Origin: Bacillota bacterium
GTDB lineage: Bacteria; Bacillota; SHA-98; UBA4971
Direction of reading: 5' to 3'
Assembly: GCA_012842395.1 (NCBI GenBank)
Contig: DUSX01000004.1
Location: forward strand, 62,001 to 126,000
DNA: 64,000 nucleotides
In this document: piece by piece, positions 8,776 to 18,055 of the stretch
Layout of the letters: each line of letters opens with the position of its first letter
Position numbering within the stretch: position 1 is the first letter of the stretch
Translations under genes and position numbers: made by a program
Notes under the pieces: model-generated
What the model was told of the DNA's origin: nothing
Databases searched by the model: none
Seen by the model: only the letters and a program-made list of their open reading frames with translations

Positions 8776-10608
8776 ATGACGTTCGACGGCATCGTCATGG
8801 CGGCTGTCGTGGCCGAGCTGCGGGAACTTACACAAGGGGCCAGGGTAGACTCGGTTTATCAGCCTGGGAAGCTCGACGTGCTCATCGTAGCGCGCCGTCC
8901 GGGGCGCAGCGTCGGTATCATCGCATCGGCGGAGGCGTCGTGCGCACGCGTGCACGCGACCACGGCGGAGCGCGAGAATCCTCCAGCGCCGCCCGCGTTC
9001 TGCATGCTCCTAAGGAAACATCTTGTTGGCGCAAGGATCGCCCGGCTTGATCAGAAGGGCCTTGATAGGGTCCTCGAGATCGGGTTTGTGGGCCCGTATG
9101 ACGATCCGCCAAGGACGCTCGTCATAGAGATAATGGGCAGGCACAGCAACATCATTCTTGTAGACGACCGATCGGGGCTCGTCCTCGACAGCATCAAGCA
9201 CATCGGCCCCGCGCAGAGCCGCGTGCGCACGGTGCGTCCTGGGACGAAGTATGTGCCGCCACCTTCGCAGGAGAGGCTGAACCCGCTGCAGACGTCTGCG
9301 AGCGAATTCTCGGAGGCCCTGGAACGCTTCGCCCGCGATCATCCGGAGCTTTCCTCCGAAGAGTTTCTCACTCACGCGTTCATGGGGCTTGGACGCGATT
9401 CTGCCAGGGTGATAGTGTCCCAGGCGGATCTGGCTACAAGGGGAATGCCGGGCGACGAGGCCGCCGGCACGGGGGCGGCGCAGCGCATCTCAGGCCTGGC
9501 CCCCGACGGCGTGGCTCGACTGTGGGAGGAGTTCTCCCGGGCCATGGCGAGCGTCCGCGAGGGTCGGTTTTCGCCGTGCGCAGGTGTGGACCGGAAGACC
9601 GGTGCCGTGGCATGGATATCCGTCATCGGCGCGCCTGCACAGGCTCCGGCGGAAGCAGCGGGGCCGGAGGAGCGGGTGGATTTTCCCACAGTGGGGGCGC
9701 TCTTGGACTATGCGTTCACGCCGCGCGAGAGGACTCTGACGCTCTCTGCCGCGTCGCAGGACGTGTTGCGCGCTGTCTCCACGGCCATCGATCGGCTCCG
9801 GCGCAAGCTCGCCGCCCAGGAGGAGGAGATTCGAGAGGCCGAGAGGGCGGACGAATTTCGACGGGCTGGGGAGCTAATCACGGCGAACGCCCAGATCATC
9901 GAGAGTGGCCAGCCAAGAGCTGAAGTCGTCGATTATTTCGACCCCCAGTTGCGGCGGGTGGAGGTCGAGCTCGATCCCAGGCTCTCGCCCCACGAGAACG
10001 CCCAAGAATACTTCAAGAAGTATGCGCGGGCCAAGCGCCGGCTCGCAGTGGCGAAGGAGCAGGCTGACCTGACCCGGGCAGAGCTCGAGTACCTCGAGCA
10101 GGTGGCGGTGACCATCGAACAGGCTGAGAGCCTCGAGGCAATAGAGCAGATCCGCCGCGAGCTCGCAGACCAGGGATACCTCAGCCATCCCAAGAGAGAA
10201 CGACCCGGGGCCCGCAGGCACGAGGCGCCGTCCGCAGCGGGGCCGCTGCGTTTCGACGTCGAAGGCAACGAGGTCCTTGTAGGGCGGAACAACACGGAGA
10301 ACGATCTTCTCACCTTGAAGATGGCGCGGCCTAACGATATATGGCTGCACGCGAGAGGCGTGCCCGGCGCCCATGTGGTGCTTAGAGTCCGGCCGGAGGA
10401 ACCTCAGCGGGTCTCCGACAGCGTGCTGCTGCGCGCAGCGGAGATCGCCGCGTACTACAGCAAAGCTCGTTCCGCGACCAAAGCCGCAGTGGATTACACT
10501 CTCAGGAAGCATGTGAGGAAGCCGAAGGGGGCTCGCCCGGGCATGGTCATCTACGACCACGAGAAGACGATCGTGGCGGCTCCCAGGCCGCCGCGGGGAA
10601 GCGCCTAG
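8776..10608 (+). CDS. rqcH: Rqc2/RqcH ribosome quality control protein (NFACT family)
   Basis: RqcH binds obstructed 50S subunits carrying peptidyl-tRNA and recruits tRNA-Ala to add C-terminal alanine tails that mark nascent chains for degradation. The 610-aa protein has an NFACT-N domain (MTFDGIVMAAVVAELRE, FCMLLRKHL), a long central coiled coil (about residues 330-480) and the NFACT-R domain (GNEVLVGRNNTENDLLT, IWLHARGVPGAHVVLR). The D97-R98 pair needed for tailing in B. subtilis falls at exactly D97-R98. I chose the ATG at 8776, after GGTGAGGCGA and a good promoter; 49 codons upstream look non-coding. It is one of few plus-strand genes. Confidence 0.96.
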   Translation: MTFDGIVMAAVVAELRELTQGARVDSVYQPGKLDVLIVARRPGRSVGIIASAEASCARVHATTAERENPPAPPAFCMLLRKHLVGARIARLDQKGLDRVLEIGFVGPYDDPPRTLVIEIMGRHSNIILVDDRSGLVLDSIKHIGPAQSRVRTVRPGTKYVPPPSQERLNPLQTSASEFSEALERFARDHPELSSEEFLTHAFMGLGRDSARVIVSQADLATRGMPGDEAAGTGAAQRISGLAPDGVARLWEEFSRAMASVREGRFSPCAGVDRKTGAVAWISVIGAPAQAPAEAAGPEERVDFPTVGALLDYAFTPRERTLTLSAASQDVLRAVSTAIDRLRRKLAAQEEEIREAERADEFRRAGELITANAQIIESGQPRAEVVDYFDPQLRRVEVELDPRLSPHENAQEYFKKYARAKRRLAVAKEQADLTRAELEYLEQVAVTIEQAESLEAIEQIRRELADQGYLSHPKRERPGARRHEAPSAAGPLRFDVEGNEVLVGRNNTENDLLTLKMARPNDIWLHARGVPGAHVVLRVRPEEPQRVSDSVLLRAAEIAAYYSKARSATKAAVDYTLRKHVRKPKGARPGMVIYDHEKTIVAAPRPPRGSA

Positions 10609-10655
10609 GAGCCGCACGCTCGCGTCGGTATCGCTGGTTCGCCGGTTGCGCCAAA

Positions 10656-11786
10656 CTACGCGGTGACCTCGGCCCCCGCTTCGCGCTCAAGGTCGATGAG
10701 CCTTGCGATCACGCGCTCCGAGAGACGGTCGACCGCCCCAAAGTCCATGCTCCGCACGTAATAGGCCTGCATCTCGTCATGCACAGTCTTCGCCTTGTGC
10801 AGGAACTCGGTCGCTCTGAGAATGGCCTGGTGAAACCTTTCCCTCGAGCTTGCTATGATGTCCTGGTATTTGGAGAGCACCCCTCTGTCGAGCGCTACCT
10901 TCATCTCGACGGTCCTATCGAGTTCTTTGGACGCGTCGAAAAGGTGCGGCCACGTGCCGCTTATCACCGCTACTCCGAGGGCGGGAATCACCACGTGATC
11001 CACTTCCGTGGGGTCCAGCGGGCAGTGATAGAACTCGACGTCGAGACCGCGTTCTATTGCGGCCTCACCGATCTTGCGCGCGATGGTGGACTTGCCCGTT
11101 CCAGGCTCTCCTTTGAGCACGTACCTGCGCGGAAGCCTCCCCACAATGGTATCGAGGTGGTGGACGGGCCCGTCGGGCGACAGAGCGCTCGCGAAGAGAC
11201 GCCTGGGCCGGCCGGGCACCCTTGTCACCGGCAGGTCCCCGAGGATGTCACGCTTCATCTCGTCAGCCATGCAATTGACGTAACCGAAGTCCAGCGCCTC
11301 CGTGTAGCACGCCTCCCAATCATCGTGGACGATCTTCGCCTCCTTGAGGTACCGGAAGGCGCGCTCGAAAAGGCGCGAGATCTCAGCGTTGGCATTCATT
11401 ATCTCACGTCTCGACGCACGGAGCGAGCTTTCGTTCCAGAACTCCCCGAGGTTGATGATCTCGTCCACCGCGCCCGGGTTTTTCGGGTCCACGACATGCG
11501 GAGCAGTGCCGTCCACAACGGTAAAGCCCAGATCGTGCACGGCCGCGCCGTCGTAGGAGTCGTTGTCAGACGAACAACAGAAGAACTCGACATCGTAACC
11601 CATGTCGACGAACCTTTGTCCGACCCTCTTCATGAAGGTCGACTTGCCGACGCCGGGCCCGCCCTTTACGATTATCGTCTTGTTTGCGTCGGGCGGGAGC
11701 AGCTGCTCATAGAACGAGAAAAAGCCCTCGGGCGTGTTGGCTCCGGGGAACACCTTCTTTACCCAGCCCTTCCCATGGGACTTCAT
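10656..11786 (-). CDS. Tandem P-loop ATPase (PRK06851-like), function unknown
   Basis: This 376-aa soluble protein is an internal duplication of a P-loop domain. Walker A motifs are GGPGVGKST (residues 42-50) and GEPGTGKST (226-234). Each half then has a parallel block ending VVDGTAPHVVD (about 91-100) or VISGTWPHLFD, and a helical tail with A(K)xVHD. I recognise it as a family seen in spore-forming Firmicutes with no established role. GGGAGGGATAAC precedes the ATG. It is convergent with rqcH. A nucleotide-dependent switch or kinase role is inference only. Confidence 0.75.
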   Translation of the reverse strand: MKSHGKGWVKKVFPGANTPEGFFSFYEQLLPPDANKTIIVKGGPGVGKSTFMKRVGQRFVDMGYDVEFFCCSSDNDSYDGAAVHDLGFTVVDGTAPHVVDPKNPGAVDEIINLGEFWNESSLRASRREIMNANAEISRLFERAFRYLKEAKIVHDDWEACYTEALDFGYVNCMADEMKRDILGDLPVTRVPGRPRRLFASALSPDGPVHHLDTIVGRLPRRYVLKGEPGTGKSTIARKIGEAAIERGLDVEFYHCPLDPTEVDHVVIPALGVAVISGTWPHLFDASKELDRTVEMKVALDRGVLSKYQDIIASSRERFHQAILRATEFLHKAKTVHDEMQAYYVRSMDFGAVDRLSERVIARLIDLEREAGAEVTA

Positions 11787-12016
11787 GTTATCCCTCCCCT
11801 ATGCGCCTCTCTCCCAGGGGCGCACGGTGCCGTTCCCGTGTGCGGACGCCGAGATGCGGAGCGCATTCACGGGCAGGACACAGTCTACAGCATGATATTG
11901 AACGAGCGGGGAACGGGTGCTTGGACATCGCCCCGACGTGCGCACGCGCGCCGGGTCCCCGAGGCTCTCCACGTAGCTCGCTGTAGCGGTGAGACTCCTG
12001 CAGCTCGCCGCGACGT

Positions 12017-13309
12017 TCAGATCCCTACTCGCCGGAAGATGTCGTCGATATGAGCGAGATGCCTCGATAGGTCGAAGCACGCTTCCAGGTCAGCGGGCTT
12101 CAGAATCGCGGTGATCTCCGGGTCGCCGAAGACGAGGTCTTTGAAGTTCAGCCCCTCGTCCCAGGCCCTCGCCGCGTTGCGCTGCACGAGCGCGTATGCG
12201 TGCTCGCGGTTGAGGCCCCGCCCGACGAGGGCGAGCATCACGGCCTCGGAGTAAACGAGGCCGCCCGTCATCTCAAGGTTGGCGGTCATCCTGTCCTTCC
12301 TGACAACGAGCCCCTCCATGACCTCGGCGAACTTTCGGAGCATGTAGTCCGCAAGCGTCGTCGCGTCGGGGAGGACGACGCGCTCGACAGACGAGTTGCT
12401 TATGTCGCGCTCATGCCAGAGCGCGGTGTTCTCCATCGCTGCAAGAGCGTATCCGCGCATGACCCTCGCAAGGCCGGTGACCCTCTCCGAGATTATGGGG
12501 TTGCGCTTATGCGGCATGGCCGAGGAACCCTTCTGGCCCGGCCGGAATGGCTCCTGCACCTCGAACACCTCGGTGCGCTGTAGCCCGCGTATCTCTGTCG
12601 CGAACTTCTCCAAAGAGCCCGCGATGATCGCAAGGGTGGTGACGTATTCGGCATGGCGGTCGCGCGAGAGCACCTGGGTGGACGCGTCCGCAGGCGTGAG
12701 CCCTAGCTTGCTGCAGACGTATTCCTCAACCCTTGGGTCCATGCTCGCGTACGTGCCGACGGCCCCGGAGATCCTGCCAACGCTGACTACGTCGCGCGCG
12801 CGCTGCATCCTCGCCAGGTTCCGGCGCATCTCCGACACCCACACAGCCAGCTTGAGGCCGAAGGTGATGGGCTCCGCGTGAACGCCATGGGTGCGGCCGA
12901 TCATGGGCGTGTTCTTGTGTTCCCGGGCTTTCTCGGTCAAAACGTCGATGACCCTGCGGATGTCACGGATGATTATCTCGGACGCGTCCCGCAGGAGCAA
13001 TGAAAGGGCGGTGTCCACCACGTCATAGGAGGTCATGCCCATGTGTATGTAGCGTGCTTCCGGCCCCACGTTTTCGCTGACGTTGGTCAGAAACGCTATG
13101 ACGTCGTGGTCGACTATCGCCTCTATCTCTTTGATCCGCGCTATGTCGAAGCGCGCCTTTTCCCTGATGGCTTCGACGGCCTCGGCAGGCACGCGCCCTA
13201 TGCTCGCCCAACCCTCGCAAGCCAGGATCTCGATCTCCAGCCACTTCTTGTACTTGTTCTCCTGCTCCCAAAGCTGCCTCATTTCTGGATAAGCGTAACG
13301 ATCTATCAT
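12017..13309 (-). CDS. purB: Adenylosuccinate lyase
   Basis: PurB removes fumarate from SAICAR and from adenylosuccinate in purine synthesis. The length of 430 aa is standard. It begins MIDRYAYPEMRQLWEQENKY and has GRTHGVHAEPITFGLKLAVW, the family signature SSAMPHKRNP near residue 265 and NSSVERVVLPDA. The ATG is preceded by GGAGGCGACGTGGC. A 32-residue in-frame extension upstream would run into pyrE and was not used. It is the last gene of the pyrimidine run, 29 bases after pyrE, so it is probably co-transcribed. Confidence 0.96.
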   Translation of the reverse strand: MIDRYAYPEMRQLWEQENKYKKWLEIEILACEGWASIGRVPAEAVEAIREKARFDIARIKEIEAIVDHDVIAFLTNVSENVGPEARYIHMGMTSYDVVDTALSLLLRDASEIIIRDIRRVIDVLTEKAREHKNTPMIGRTHGVHAEPITFGLKLAVWVSEMRRNLARMQRARDVVSVGRISGAVGTYASMDPRVEEYVCSKLGLTPADASTQVLSRDRHAEYVTTLAIIAGSLEKFATEIRGLQRTEVFEVQEPFRPGQKGSSAMPHKRNPIISERVTGLARVMRGYALAAMENTALWHERDISNSSVERVVLPDATTLADYMLRKFAEVMEGLVVRKDRMTANLEMTGGLVYSEAVMLALVGRGLNREHAYALVQRNAARAWDEGLNFKDLVFGDPEITAILKPADLEACFDLSRHLAHIDDIFRRVGI

Positions 13310-13338
13310 GCCACGTCGCCTCCGATGCCTTAAGCGCC

Positions 13339-13959
13339 TTAGCCGAGCCCGAGCCTTCTCGAACCGGGATCGGCCAGTGGTATATTCGCTCCGCACAGGG
13401 GACATTCCTCCGGGACGTAAGTCTCAAATGCGACCTGGACGAGGCTTTCAGCCCGCACGCCGAAATCCACGCGACCCCCGCTCCTATCCACGATGATGCC
13501 GACCCCCACAACCTCCCCTCGGCTTTCTGCCACGAGGTTCAAGACCTCTCTCACGGAGAGGCCGGTCGTCACGACATCCTCCACTACGAGGACGCGTTCG
13601 CCAGGCGCTATCGCAAACCCCCGCCGGAGAACGCGGCGGCCGCCTTCTCTTTCGGCGAACATGGCCCTCGTTCCCAGCTTACGCGCGACCTCGTACGCCA
13701 CGAGAATGCCGCCTGTAGTGGGGCCTATCACCACGTCGACGCGCTCTCCCTGGAACCTATCGGCGAGACGGCCGAGCACTTTCGCGGCGAGCTCCGGACG
13801 TTCGAGAAGCCGGAACTTCTCGATGTACACCGGGCTGTGGAGGCCCGAGCTGAGCCTGAAGTGACCCGTGAGGTACGCTCCGGCTTGTTTCAGCGTCGCC
13901 AGCACCTCTTCCGAATCCGTCCGTGCCGATGACAGGTGACCGTTCCTACTGTCTCCCAT
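13339..13959 (-). CDS. pyrE: Orotate phosphoribosyltransferase
   Basis: PyrE converts orotate and PRPP to OMP. The 206-aa protein has the substrate segment TGHFRLSSGLHSPVYIEKF, the VIGPTTGGILVAYEVARKL loop and the PRPP-binding VLVVEDVVTTGLSV. The C-terminal tail with CPLCGANIPLADPGSR is the longer form found in several Firmicutes and thermophiles. Its start overlaps the end of pyrF by 14 bases. Confidence 0.96.
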   Translation of the reverse strand: MGDSRNGHLSSARTDSEEVLATLKQAGAYLTGHFRLSSGLHSPVYIEKFRLLERPELAAKVLGRLADRFQGERVDVVIGPTTGGILVAYEVARKLGTRAMFAEREGGRRVLRRGFAIAPGERVLVVEDVVTTGLSVREVLNLVAESRGEVVGVGIIVDRSGGRVDFGVRAESLVQVAFETYVPEECPLCGANIPLADPGSRRLGLG

Positions 13960-14713
13960 CCTGGCTCGCCTCCCTCACCTCGTCCAAGAGCTTTTTCGCT
14001 GCGTCCCGCGGACGGGTCGCGTGCGTGATGGGCCTGCCAACGACGATGAAGTCGGCTCCCGCAAGCACCGCTTGGGTCGGGGTAACGCACCTCCTCTGGT
14101 CGTGCGCGTCTTGTGCCCACGCTGGCCTCACGCCTGGAACCACCGTGACAAAACCACGTCCGCACGCCTCGCGTACCGCAGGCGCCTCCAACGCGGACGT
14201 CACGACCCCATCGAGCCCGCTCTCCTTGGCAAGGAGTGCCATCCGGACGACGTGCTCCGCCAGCCCGTGGACACAGCCTGGCGCGACCTCTTCCGCGAAA
14301 GCACGCTGGTCTATGCTGGTGAGCACTGTCACGCCCACGACCTTTGGTGGGCGCAGATCTCGCTCCGTAGCGGCCTTGCGCGCAGCTAAGAGCCCTTGCT
14401 TCATCATCTCGGACCCGCCTGCGGCGTGAATGTCAACGATGTGCACACCGGGCCTCACGAGGGCCGCCATGGCGCGACCTACCGTAGCGGGGATGTCGTG
14501 GAGCTTGAGATCCAAGAACACCTTCGCCCCGAGGGCAGTCACGTCATCAACGATGGTTGGCCCGCACGAGTAGAAGAGCTCCATTCCGACCTTAAACATG
14601 CTGATATCGGGCATGAGGCGTCTCACCAGCGAGAGCGCCTCTTGAGCGGAGCTCGTATCAAGAGCCACAACGACCTCGGTCTTCGCTTCCACGCTCGCTT
14701 TCCCCCCATGCAT
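13946..14713 (-). CDS. pyrF: Orotidine 5'-phosphate decarboxylase
   Basis: PyrF decarboxylates OMP to UMP, the last step of the pathway. The core shows VALDTSSAQEAL, the catalytic FLDLKLHDIP (Lys/Asp array), VTVLTSID, VVPGVRP and IVVGRPITHA. The start is uncertain: the ATG at 14713 gives 255 aa, and a GTG at 14692 after GGGGGGAAA gives 248 aa. Either start lies inside the 3' end of pyrD. It belongs to the pyrB-C-K-D-F-E run controlled by the pyr attenuator. Confidence 0.95.
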   Translation of the reverse strand: MHGGKASVEAKTEVVVALDTSSAQEALSLVRRLMPDISMFKVGMELFYSCGPTIVDDVTALGAKVFLDLKLHDIPATVGRAMAALVRPGVHIVDIHAAGGSEMMKQGLLAARKAATERDLRPPKVVGVTVLTSIDQRAFAEEVAPGCVHGLAEHVVRMALLAKESGLDGVVTSALEAPAVREACGRGFVTVVPGVRPAWAQDAHDQRRCVTPTQAVLAGADFIVVGRPITHATRPRDAAKKLLDEVREASQDGRQ

Positions 14714-15713
14714 GCTTCTCGTTCGCAGAAGATCCGCAGTCCGGCACCCGCGGCGCGTCGCTCTCACCCATGTTGTCGCGACAACGGCATCTCGCACGCC
14801 ATCTTGCACGCCCCACAAGGTCGGTCACGGCACTCATGCCCCGATCGGCCAGATAGGAGCGTATGCCATCTATGACGTCGAGGCACGTCGTGGGCGAGAT
14901 GAAGTTTCCTGTGCCGATCGCGACGGCCGTGGCACCCGCGAGAAGGAACTCCACGGCGTCCTGCGCCGTGCATATCCCGCCCATGCCAACCACGGGGATC
15001 TTCACGCAGGACGCCACCTCCCACACGGCCCGCAGCGCAAGCGGCCTGATTGCCGGCCCTGAGAGCCCTGCAAAGACCCGGGAGAACGCGGGCCTCATCC
15101 GCCGGGCATCTATGGCGACGCCAAGATACGTGTTCACGCACGACACTGCGTCCGCGCCACCCATCTCAGCCGCCCTTGCCGAACCCGCGATGTCAGCCAC
15201 ATTCGGCGAGAGCTTCACTATGAGAGTTTTCGCACTCGCCCGCCTGACAGCGGCGGTCACCTCGTACACCGCTTCCGGGTCGCTCGCGAAGGGCCGTCCG
15301 CCGGCGTGGATGTTCGGGCACGATACGTTGACCTCGATCCCCTGGATCCCCGGCACGTCCTCCAGGCGCGACGCGAGCTCGCAAAACTCGGCCACCGAGT
15401 CGCCGGAGATGTTCGCGATGATGGGCACGCCGCGGGCCGCAAGCACGGGTGCCTCGTCCCTCGCGAAGGTGGCGAGCCCCGGGTTCTGGAGCCCTACGGA
15501 ATTGAGCAGCCCGCACGGTGTCTCCCACAGCCTCGGGGGTGGGTTGCCTGCTCGAGGCCGCAAGGTCAAGCCCTTCGTCACAATCGCTCCGAGGGCGGAG
15601 ATGTCGAAGAGGCGGGCGAACTCTCTCCCGAATCCGAACGTGCCTGACGCCGCCATCACTGGGTTCTTCATCCTGATCGAGCCTATGGTGACCGAAAGGT
15701 CAGGTTGCGCCAT
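14658..15713 (-). CDS. pyrD: Dihydroorotate dehydrogenase B, catalytic subunit (C-terminally extended)
   Basis: PyrD oxidises dihydroorotate to orotate and passes electrons through PyrK to NAD+. It begins MAQPDLSVTIGSIRMKNPVMAAS and has GIEVNVSCPNIHAGG with the catalytic Cys, VKLSPNVADIA, and the FMN-phosphate segments GMGGICTAQDA and AIGTGNF. GGAGGTGGACCTTG precedes the ATG. Family proteins stop soon after the conserved DLVGRA; this one carries about 50 further low-complexity polar residues and overlaps pyrF by 35-56 bases. The extension could be real or could come from a lost stop codon. Confidence 0.94.
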   Translation of the reverse strand: MAQPDLSVTIGSIRMKNPVMAASGTFGFGREFARLFDISALGAIVTKGLTLRPRAGNPPPRLWETPCGLLNSVGLQNPGLATFARDEAPVLAARGVPIIANISGDSVAEFCELASRLEDVPGIQGIEVNVSCPNIHAGGRPFASDPEAVYEVTAAVRRASAKTLIVKLSPNVADIAGSARAAEMGGADAVSCVNTYLGVAIDARRMRPAFSRVFAGLSGPAIRPLALRAVWEVASCVKIPVVGMGGICTAQDAVEFLLAGATAVAIGTGNFISPTTCLDVIDGIRSYLADRGMSAVTDLVGRARWRARCRCRDNMGESDAPRVPDCGSSANEKHAWGESERGSEDRGRCGS

Positions 15714-16701
15714 CAAGGTCCACCTCCTCCGACCCGAACACTGGGCCGTCACAGCACACGCGAAGGTAGGCTGGTCGCCCCGCCTCCACCGAGGCTTGGC
15801 TCGCCTTGACGGCGCAACCGAGACACGCGCCGAGGCCGCACGCCATCCTCTCCTCCAGGCTTATCTGCACCGGCACGCCGTGCGCTTGGCCGATCCTCGC
15901 CACCTCGCGAAGCATTTCCGTAGGGCCGCAGGCGTACGCGAGCGCCACGTTGTGCGAAGCCAGCACTTCGCTGAAGACGTGGGTCACGAGGCCTTGCTCA
16001 CCAGCGCTCCCGTCCTCGGTCACCACCCTCAGCACCGCACGCCCTGCCACACGCCCGGCCGCGCACTCCTCGAGCCGCCGCCCAGCCCGCCCGGGGCCCG
16101 CCTCCGGCTGCGCGATCCGGGACGGTCCACTCTCGCTGGGGATCGCCGGAACCATGTCGAGGCCCACGAGGAATTCGCGGCTCCTCGCACCGACGATGAA
16201 CGCAAACCCCAGGCCCGAACGCGACAGCGCGTGGCTCAGCATGATGAGGGGCGCCACCCCCAGCCCCCCGGCCACGAGAGCGATCGTCGGCGGGGAGGCC
16301 CCGGCGCCAGCGTTTGCACCGCGCTTCGCTGCCAGTTCCCGCGAGCGCACGTGCGCTTTCGGAATATCGAATCCTCTCCCGAGCGGCCCGAGCACGTCGA
16401 GCTCTGCTCCACGCGGCAATGCCGCGAGGGCCCTCGTAGCCTTGCCCACTGCTTGATAGAGCAGCGTGAACGTCCCGTCCCCCGGCTCCGTCAGGCAGAC
16501 GCTGAACGGGCGCCTTAGAAGTGGGTCCAGGGACGGGCCGGGGAGTCGCACGTGTACGAACTGGCCCGGCAGCGCGTGGCGTGCTATGTGGCGGTTCGCC
16601 AGCAGCATCCGGTAACACCCCGGGCCTACCATCTCGTTTTCGACCAGTACCGCTACTGACGCCGTGAGAGCGGGCCTCTCGCACCCAGGTTTGCGCGCCA
16701 C
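15700..16701 (-). CDS. pyrK: Dihydroorotate dehydrogenase electron transfer subunit
   Basis: PyrK carries FAD and a [2Fe-2S] cluster and links PyrD to NAD+. The FAD region has LLRRPFSVCL, the NAD region GGLGVAPLIMLSHAL, and the cluster cysteines are in ERMACGLGACLGCAVK and RVCCDGPVF. At 333 aa it is longer than usual (about 260). Two inserts explain this: around KAHVRSRELAAKRGANAG and around SRIAQPEAGPGRAGRRLEE. GGAGGAGCGGTTTCC precedes the GTG start, and the gene overlaps pyrD by 14 bases. Confidence 0.94.
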   Translation of the reverse strand: MARKPGCERPALTASVAVLVENEMVGPGCYRMLLANRHIARHALPGQFVHVRLPGPSLDPLLRRPFSVCLTEPGDGTFTLLYQAVGKATRALAALPRGAELDVLGPLGRGFDIPKAHVRSRELAAKRGANAGAGASPPTIALVAGGLGVAPLIMLSHALSRSGLGFAFIVGARSREFLVGLDMVPAIPSESGPSRIAQPEAGPGRAGRRLEECAAGRVAGRAVLRVVTEDGSAGEQGLVTHVFSEVLASHNVALAYACGPTEMLREVARIGQAHGVPVQISLEERMACGLGACLGCAVKASQASVEAGRPAYLRVCCDGPVFGSEEVDLDGAT

Positions 16702-16738
16702 GGAAACCGCTCCTCCTCTCGTCTCTTACCAGGCAACC

Positions 16739-18055
16739 TCAGGATCTCGCCGCATCCTCAGGCGCGGTCCATATCTCAACCGAGCCTTCCTTCGCCACCA
16801 CGGTCGCAAAGACCCTCCCGAAAAGCCGCCGGCCACCAAAGGGTGTATTCCGCGAAAGGGATGCGAATGTGGACGGGTCTACCGTGAAACTCGCGTCCGG
16901 GTCGACAACCGTGATATTCGCTGGCGCGCCGGGCACAAGTCCGGGCCAGTCGAGCCCGAGGATCCTCGCGGGGGCGTACGACATCCTCTCCACGAGCTGG
17001 CCGAGGGCGAGGACCCCCGTCTTGACAAGTTCGGTGATGGCAAGGGGCAGGGCCGTCTCCAGTCCGATCATTCCGAACGCGGCTAGCTCGTATTCCACCT
17101 CTTTCTCCTCCGCCGTGTGGGGTGCGTGGTCGGACGCAATCGCGTCTATCGTACCGTCCGCCAGCCCGCGGCGCAGCGCCTCCACGTCCCTTTCCGTTCG
17201 AAGTGGCGGGTTCACCTTGGTGTTCGCATCGTAGCCCGCTGTTGCAGCGTCAGTAAGGGTGAAATGGTGGGGCGTGGCCTCACATGTCACCTTCACGCCC
17301 CTCTCCTTGGCGCGTCGCACGAGATCCACCGAGCCGGCGGTGCTGACATGAGCGATATGGAGCCTGGCCCCGGTAAGCTCGGCAAGAAGGATGTCCCTCG
17401 CCACCATGGCCTCCTCGGCGGCGGCGGGGATCCCGGGCAGCCCGAGTCGTGTGGACCAGTAACCTTCGTTGATGGCTCCGCCGGCCGAGAGCTCAACGTC
17501 CTCGGCGTGAGATATCACTGGTATATCGAACATACTTGCGTACTCCATGGCGTAGCGCATCACCCTGGAGTTGTTGACGGGATGTCCGTCGTCCGATATC
17601 GCAACCGCACCGGCCTTGCGCAACTCGCCCACCTCGGCGAGTTCAACCCCGGCAAGGCCCTTCGTGATGGCACCCACTGGCAGGACCCTAACGTGGCCGG
17701 TCTCCCTGGCTCTCGAAAGCACGAACGTGACAGCCGCTCCGGTGTCCAAGGGCGGATCCGTGTTTGGCATGCACGCCACAGCCACGAACCCTCCTCTCGC
17801 TGCGGCGAGGGTGCCGGTTTCGATGGTTTCCTCGTCCTCCCTGCCGGGCTCGCGAAGATGTACGTGCATGTCGATGAGCCCCGGGAGCACCGCCTTCCCG
17901 CTCACGTCGAGCACCCGTCCGTCCTGCGGGCCGAGGGAGCCGCCGAGGTCCATGCCAATGGCGACGATCTTCCCTTCCTCTATGAGCACGTCCATCGTCC
18001 CGTCCAGGCCGTTACGGGGATCCACCACGCGGCCTCCCTTAAGCGCTAACTTCAC
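16739..18055 (-). CDS. pyrC: Dihydroorotase
   Basis: PyrC cyclises N-carbamoyl-aspartate to dihydroorotate. The 438-aa class I enzyme has the metal-binding [10 protein letters not shown] (near residue 62), the [11 protein letters not shown] segment, [39 protein letters not shown] and the catalytic [12 protein letters not shown]. It overlaps the end of pyrB by 17 bases, indicating translational coupling. Confidence 0.96.
   Translation of the reverse strand: MKLALKGGRVVDPRNGLDGTMDVLIEEGKIVAIGMDLGGSLGPQDGRVLDVSGKAVLPGLIDMHVHLREPGREDEETIETGTLAAARGGFVAVACMPNTDPPLDTGAAVTFVLSRARETGHVRVLPVGAITKGLAGVELAEVGELRKAGAVAISDDGHPVNNSRVMRYAMEYASMFDIPVISHAEDVELSAGGAINEGYWSTRLGLPGIPAAAEEAMVARDILLAELTGARLHIAHVSTAGSVDLVRRAKERGVKVTCEATPHHFTLTDAATAGYDANTKVNPPLRTERDVEALRRGLADGTIDAIASDHAPHTAEEKEVEYELAAFGMIGLETALPLAITELVKTGVLALGQLVERMSYAPARILGLDWPGLVPGAPANITVVDPDASFTVDPSTFASLSRNTPFGGRRLFGRVFATVVAKEGSVEIWTAPEDAARS

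Noticed and set aside
8382-8798. Minus-strand reading frame through repeat copy 1 resembling one through copy 2
   Set aside because: The similarity of the two translated segments comes entirely from the shared repeat element, not from a protein family.
10779-12053. Plus-strand reading frame of 424 codons opposite the tandem P-loop ATPase
   Set aside because: The minus-strand gene has intact motifs and a ribosome site; the opposite frame has neither.
14863-16518. Plus-strand reading frame of 551 codons opposite pyrD and pyrK
   Set aside because: Antisense to conserved pyr genes with no family similarity; a GC-driven open frame.
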